NCBI RefSeq assembly: GCF_002914585.1
Contig: NZ_PDDM01000003.1
Location: forward strand, 62,001-126,000
Source: Pseudanabaena sp. BC1403
GTDB lineage: Bacteria > Cyanobacteriota > Cyanobacteriia > Pseudanabaenales > Pseudanabaenaceae
Length of the DNA stretch: 64,000 bases
Reading direction: 5' to 3'
Numbering within the stretch: the first letter of the stretch is position 1; each line of letters starts with the position of its first letter. A program made the position numbers and the translations under genes. Below are positions 61,150-64,000 of the stretch, in pieces. Under the pieces are notes generated by a model. The model saw nothing but the letters and a program-made list of their open reading frames with translations, was not told the DNA's origin and did not search any database.

Positions 61150-62442
61150 ATGGATCTTGAACTTTCGCGATTTTATAAGGCTTGCAACCCGACGCATCCT
61201 CTTGATTCTAGTAATGAAGAGGATCGCAGCTATTATGTTGATCTCTCAACGGTGCGGGGTGAAAAGTTAATTGAAAGTTTATCTCGTAAGATTGTGAGGA
61301 TTTCACCCGATGAGTCAACCTGTCAGTTATTTACAGGACATATCGGCTGCGGCAAATCGACAGAGCTTTTGCGGCTGAAGCATGAACTGACCGAGAAAAA
61401 GTTTCATGTCGCTTATTTTGAATGCGATCGCCAGTTAGAACTGAGTGATGTCGATGCGAGCGATATTTTGTTAGCGATCGCAGGACAACTCAGTAATGGG
61501 TTGGAAAAGGAAGGGATCAATATCATCCCAGAATATTTCAAGAAATTGTTTGGCGAACTGAAGGATATTTTGCAAACCAAGCTCGATCTGAGTGCAAACT
61601 TTAAGCTGTCAGTGGGGATTGCCGAGATTACGGCTCAAGCCAAGAATAGCCCGTCATTGCGTCGGCAAATGCGCGAAAGATTGGAATCACGCACCAATAG
61701 CATTATTACTTCCATTAATAAGGAGTTACTGGCTCCTGCAAAGGAAAGACTGCAAGCTGCTGGCAAGAAAGGCTTAGTAGTGATTGTGGATAATCTCGAT
61801 CGCATTGAAAACCGCATCGATCTTAAAGAACAGTCAAGGGCGGGATATTTATTTGTCGAACGGGGCGATCAGTTGCGGGGTTTGGATTGCCATGTAGTTT
61901 ATACGGTTCCATTGTTGCTAACTTTTTCTAATGATGCTGCGATCGTGACGAGTCGATTTGGAACCGATATTAAGACTTTGCCAATGGTTCCTGCAAGATT
62001 AAAGGACGGCAGTGAGTGTGAGGCAGGAATGGCGCTACTCAGACAAATTGTGATGGCGAGGGCATTCCCAAAGGTTAATTCCGTCCAACGAATTAATAGT
62101 GAATTTGTGAACAAAGTATTTGATTCACCTCAAACTCTCGATCGCTTATGTCAAGCTAGTGGTGGTCATGTTCGTAATTTATTTCGACTGCTATATGGTT
62201 GCCTAGAGCAGGACGATCCACCGATTACGTCTAAGTTGGTCGAGAGTATCATCGCTAAGGAGCGGAATAATAAAATCAAAACAATTACTGAAGATGAATG
62301 GGAACTAATTGCGAAAGTAAAACAGGATAAGAAGGTAAGAGGTGAGTCAGAGTATCAGACGCTGATCAAGAGCCAGTTTGTGTTTGAGTATGAATATCAA
62401 GGTGATAGTTGGTTTGATGTAAATCCAATTTTGGATGATTAG
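61150..62442 (+). CDS. P-loop ATPase of a two-gene module
   Basis: 430 residues. Walker A GHIGCGKST at about 63-71, Walker B VVIVDNLDR at about 210-218, and a C-terminal helical part with GGHVRNLFRLLYG, like the sensor-2/winged region of ORC/STAND-like ATPases. The KAP/STAND-type VDNLDR resembles regulators that gate signalling or defence. The next gene starts 12 bases after the stop with its own GAGGAAAG site, so the pair is an operon. No precise family is assigned. Confidence 0.75.
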   Translation: MDLELSRFYKACNPTHPLDSSNEEDRSYYVDLSTVRGEKLIESLSRKIVRISPDESTCQLFTGHIGCGKSTELLRLKHELTEKKFHVAYFECDRQLELSDVDASDILLAIAGQLSNGLEKEGINIIPEYFKKLFGELKDILQTKLDLSANFKLSVGIAEITAQAKNSPSLRRQMRERLESRTNSIITSINKELLAPAKERLQAAGKKGLVVIVDNLDRIENRIDLKEQSRAGYLFVERGDQLRGLDCHVVYTVPLLLTFSNDAAIVTSRFGTDIKTLPMVPARLKDGSECEAGMALLRQIVMARAFPKVNSVQRINSEFVNKVFDSPQTLDRLCQASGGHVRNLFRLLYGCLEQDDPPITSKLVESIIAKERNNKIKTITEDEWELIAKVKQDKKVRGESEYQTLIKSQFVFEYEYQGDSWFDVNPILDD

Positions 62443-62453
62443 AGGAAAGTTCG

Positions 62454-64000
62454 ATGAGCGATCGCACCGAAATAATTGCAGATAATAATCGCGATGCATT
62501 ACGTCGATTGACGAGAATTGTGACGCGATCGCAGGGATTTTCATTGTCGATCGCTTTGTGTAACTATCGCGTATTGCAGGAGCGCGTATTGCAGGACTTG
62601 CGATCGCAATTAGCAGAAAACAACTTACCAGAAACTGCGATCGCCATACTTGAACTGAAACCTGATGCTAAGACTTTACTTGCACCGATTCAGGTATTGA
62701 TGGGAGAGGTGAATCAATTGCCAGCCGAGCAGAAGCCCAAGGTATTAATGGTTTTGGGATTGGATGCGGTTACGGAAATCGAAGTGGTTTTGAAATCGGC
62801 GAATCGAGTACGCGAGGAATTTGCTAATTGTTTAGAATTTCCGATGCTACTGTGGCTGAACGATCGCACTCAGGATATTTTGACCCGAGAGGCGAGCGAT
62901 CTGGCGAACTGGACGACAGCAGGGGCGATCGAGTTTCAGCTTGAGACAGACGAACTAAAGATACTGCTCCAAGAGTCAACGGAGGAGATGTTTGAGCTTT
63001 TTCTGAATCTTAGCAATCGTAAATCGCTACAAACTGCGATCGCAAGTGGTTTACAACAGTTTGAACTAAGAACTGCGGTGACAGAATTAGAAACAGAAAG
63101 TATTATCGATCTAGAACTGATGGCAAATCTCGATTTTGCTTTTGGTTGTATTGCTTTTACGGAATCGCAAATAAATCAGGCAAAGGAACTGTTTCAAAAG
63201 AGTTTAGGATTTTGGAAAGGTGGAAATCAGCTTAAACAAGCAATTTGCCTATTGCAGTTAGGGATGTGCGATCGCGCGATCGCTTTTCGTAGTCGCTTCA
63301 ATAAAGAGCCATTTTATCGGACATCGCAGCAATATTTTACGCAAAGTATCACCATTTTTCGACAAATAGAACGCTGGGATCTCGTTGCCGAATATATTAA
63401 TTTTTTGACAGTAACGGTAGAAGAGCTAGCAAGTTTAGAATTCTCTACCCTATCGCATCACAATCAAGTAAATGATAACTTGTGGGAGGAACTAGAATCC
63501 CTTGCTAATGAGGCATTAGTACTACATCAGACTTATCCCAATCAATTACGAGAGGCTAGCGATCGCGGTATTCTTGCCGCAGTCAGACTAGTTAATGCTG
63601 ACTATGCATCTGCAAAACAGTTTGCCGAGTCAGCACTGGCTCTCTATCAGGATGCGGAATCTCTCAAACTCCCAAATCTACCATTTTCAGAACGCTATAT
63701 CTATGGAAAATATGAGCTTTGGCTAGCCAAAGCCTTAGCAGGAATGGATGACAGACAAGGTGCGATCGCTAGATTAGAAGGGGTACGCGATCGCTGGCGA
63801 CATCAGTATGACGCTAGGGTATATGTGGCAGTCTTGGAGGAATTGCGATCGCTCTATACATCGGCAGGACTATATCTCGAAGCCTTTGAAACGAAGCAAC
63901 ATCAGCGATCGGTGGAGCAGCAATATGGGCTACGTGCCTTTATTGGGGCAGGAACGCTAAATCCTAAAAGGGAAGCCAGTAATCCTGATATGTATGCTTC
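62454..64000 (+). CDS. Large helical-repeat (TPR-like) protein, 3' end cut off
   Basis: Open from ATG 62454 to the window edge, 515 codons. The first 170 residues look like a degenerate NTPase or sensor domain without a P-loop (FSLSIALCNYRVLQERVL, KVLMVLGLDAVTEIE, FPMLLWLNDRTQDIL), of a kind found in large cyanobacterial STAND/TPR proteins. From about 215 on, helical repeats appear (MANLDFAFGCIAFTESQINQAK and ALAGMDDRQGAIARLEGVRD). It ends at GLRAFIGAGTLNP, which could precede a further NTPase domain outside the window. It is the partner of the ATPase at 61150-62442. Confidence 0.75.
   Translation, partial: MSDRTEIIADNNRDALRRLTRIVTRSQGFSLSIALCNYRVLQERVLQDLRSQLAENNLPETAIAILELKPDAKTLLAPIQVLMGEVNQLPAEQKPKVLMVLGLDAVTEIEVVLKSANRVREEFANCLEFPMLLWLNDRTQDILTREASDLANWTTAGAIEFQLETDELKILLQESTEEMFELFLNLSNRKSLQTAIASGLQQFELRTAVTELETESIIDLELMANLDFAFGCIAFTESQINQAKELFQKSLGFWKGGNQLKQAICLLQLGMCDRAIAFRSRFNKEPFYRTSQQYFTQSITIFRQIERWDLVAEYINFLTVTVEELASLEFSTLSHHNQVNDNLWEELESLANEALVLHQTYPNQLREASDRGILAAVRLVNADYASAKQFAESALALYQDAESLKLPNLPFSERYIYGKYELWLAKALAGMDDRQGAIARLEGVRDRWRHQYDARVYVAVLEELRSLYTSAGLYLEAFETKQHQRSVEQQYGLRAFIGAGTLNPKREASNPDMYA

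Overview
The window is cyanobacterial chromosome. Oxygenic-photosynthesis genes (psbM, psbI, chlP, acsF, a high-light-inducible protein, the ferredoxin-thioredoxin reductase catalytic subunit), a complete kaiABC circadian operon, cyanobacterial domain families (DUF3386, DUF3352, DUF1400, PatA-like regulators) and very frequent GCGATCGC (HIP1) sites all agree. Gene style and small-repeat load suggest a filamentous or Pseudanabaena-like lineage, but this is an inference. Both ends cut genes: a CDC48-type AAA ATPase on the left and a large repeat-type protein on the right.

Layout. 0-9 kb: AAA ATPase end, cyanobacterial unknowns, a PatA-like response regulator and a pRiA4b ORF-3-like protein. 9-29 kb: housekeeping and photosynthesis (proS, a Ser/Thr kinase, tRNA-Lys, acsF, a DUF1400 hydrolase, chlP, psbM, an S1-domain protein, ftsH, amt, a GAF protein, psbI, an ABC exporter, smpB). 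29-42 kb: signalling (a kinase with an ARC6-type C-terminal domain, a periplasmic-binding-protein/PAS/adenylate cyclase fusion, a hybrid kinase with degenerate receivers, and kaiABC). 42-52 kb: mixed metabolism and RNA genes (trmB, trpS, ftrC) followed by a hybrid kinase/CheW/tandem-ComFB cluster. 52-60 kb: a Rieske lipoprotein, a NarL-type regulator, a YefM/YoeB pair, an adenylate-cyclase-like gene coupled to a cyclic-nucleotide-domain MscS channel, hli, and a divergent marR/gst pair with twin operators. 60-64 kb: a cobalamin riboswitch in front of an uncharacterised gene, then a P-loop ATPase plus TPR-like protein module.

Second-messenger signalling is prominent: two class III cyclase genes, a channel with a cyclic-nucleotide-binding fold, two CRP-type palindromes before amt, and a ComFB protein of the family linked to c-di-GMP.

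The intergenic DNA is unusually structured. I name four dispersed families. Family A is about 105 bp, has two hairpins and TACCAA/TTGGTA ends, and occurs in at least eight copies. Family B is a 141-bp MITE flanked by TA, in two copies. Family C is 84 bp with two copies. Family D is 149 bp with four hairpins, one intact copy and remnants. In addition, long near-perfect palindromes, often with three-base loops such as AAA or TTT between GC-rich closing pairs, sit at most gene ends and also between some divergent genes.
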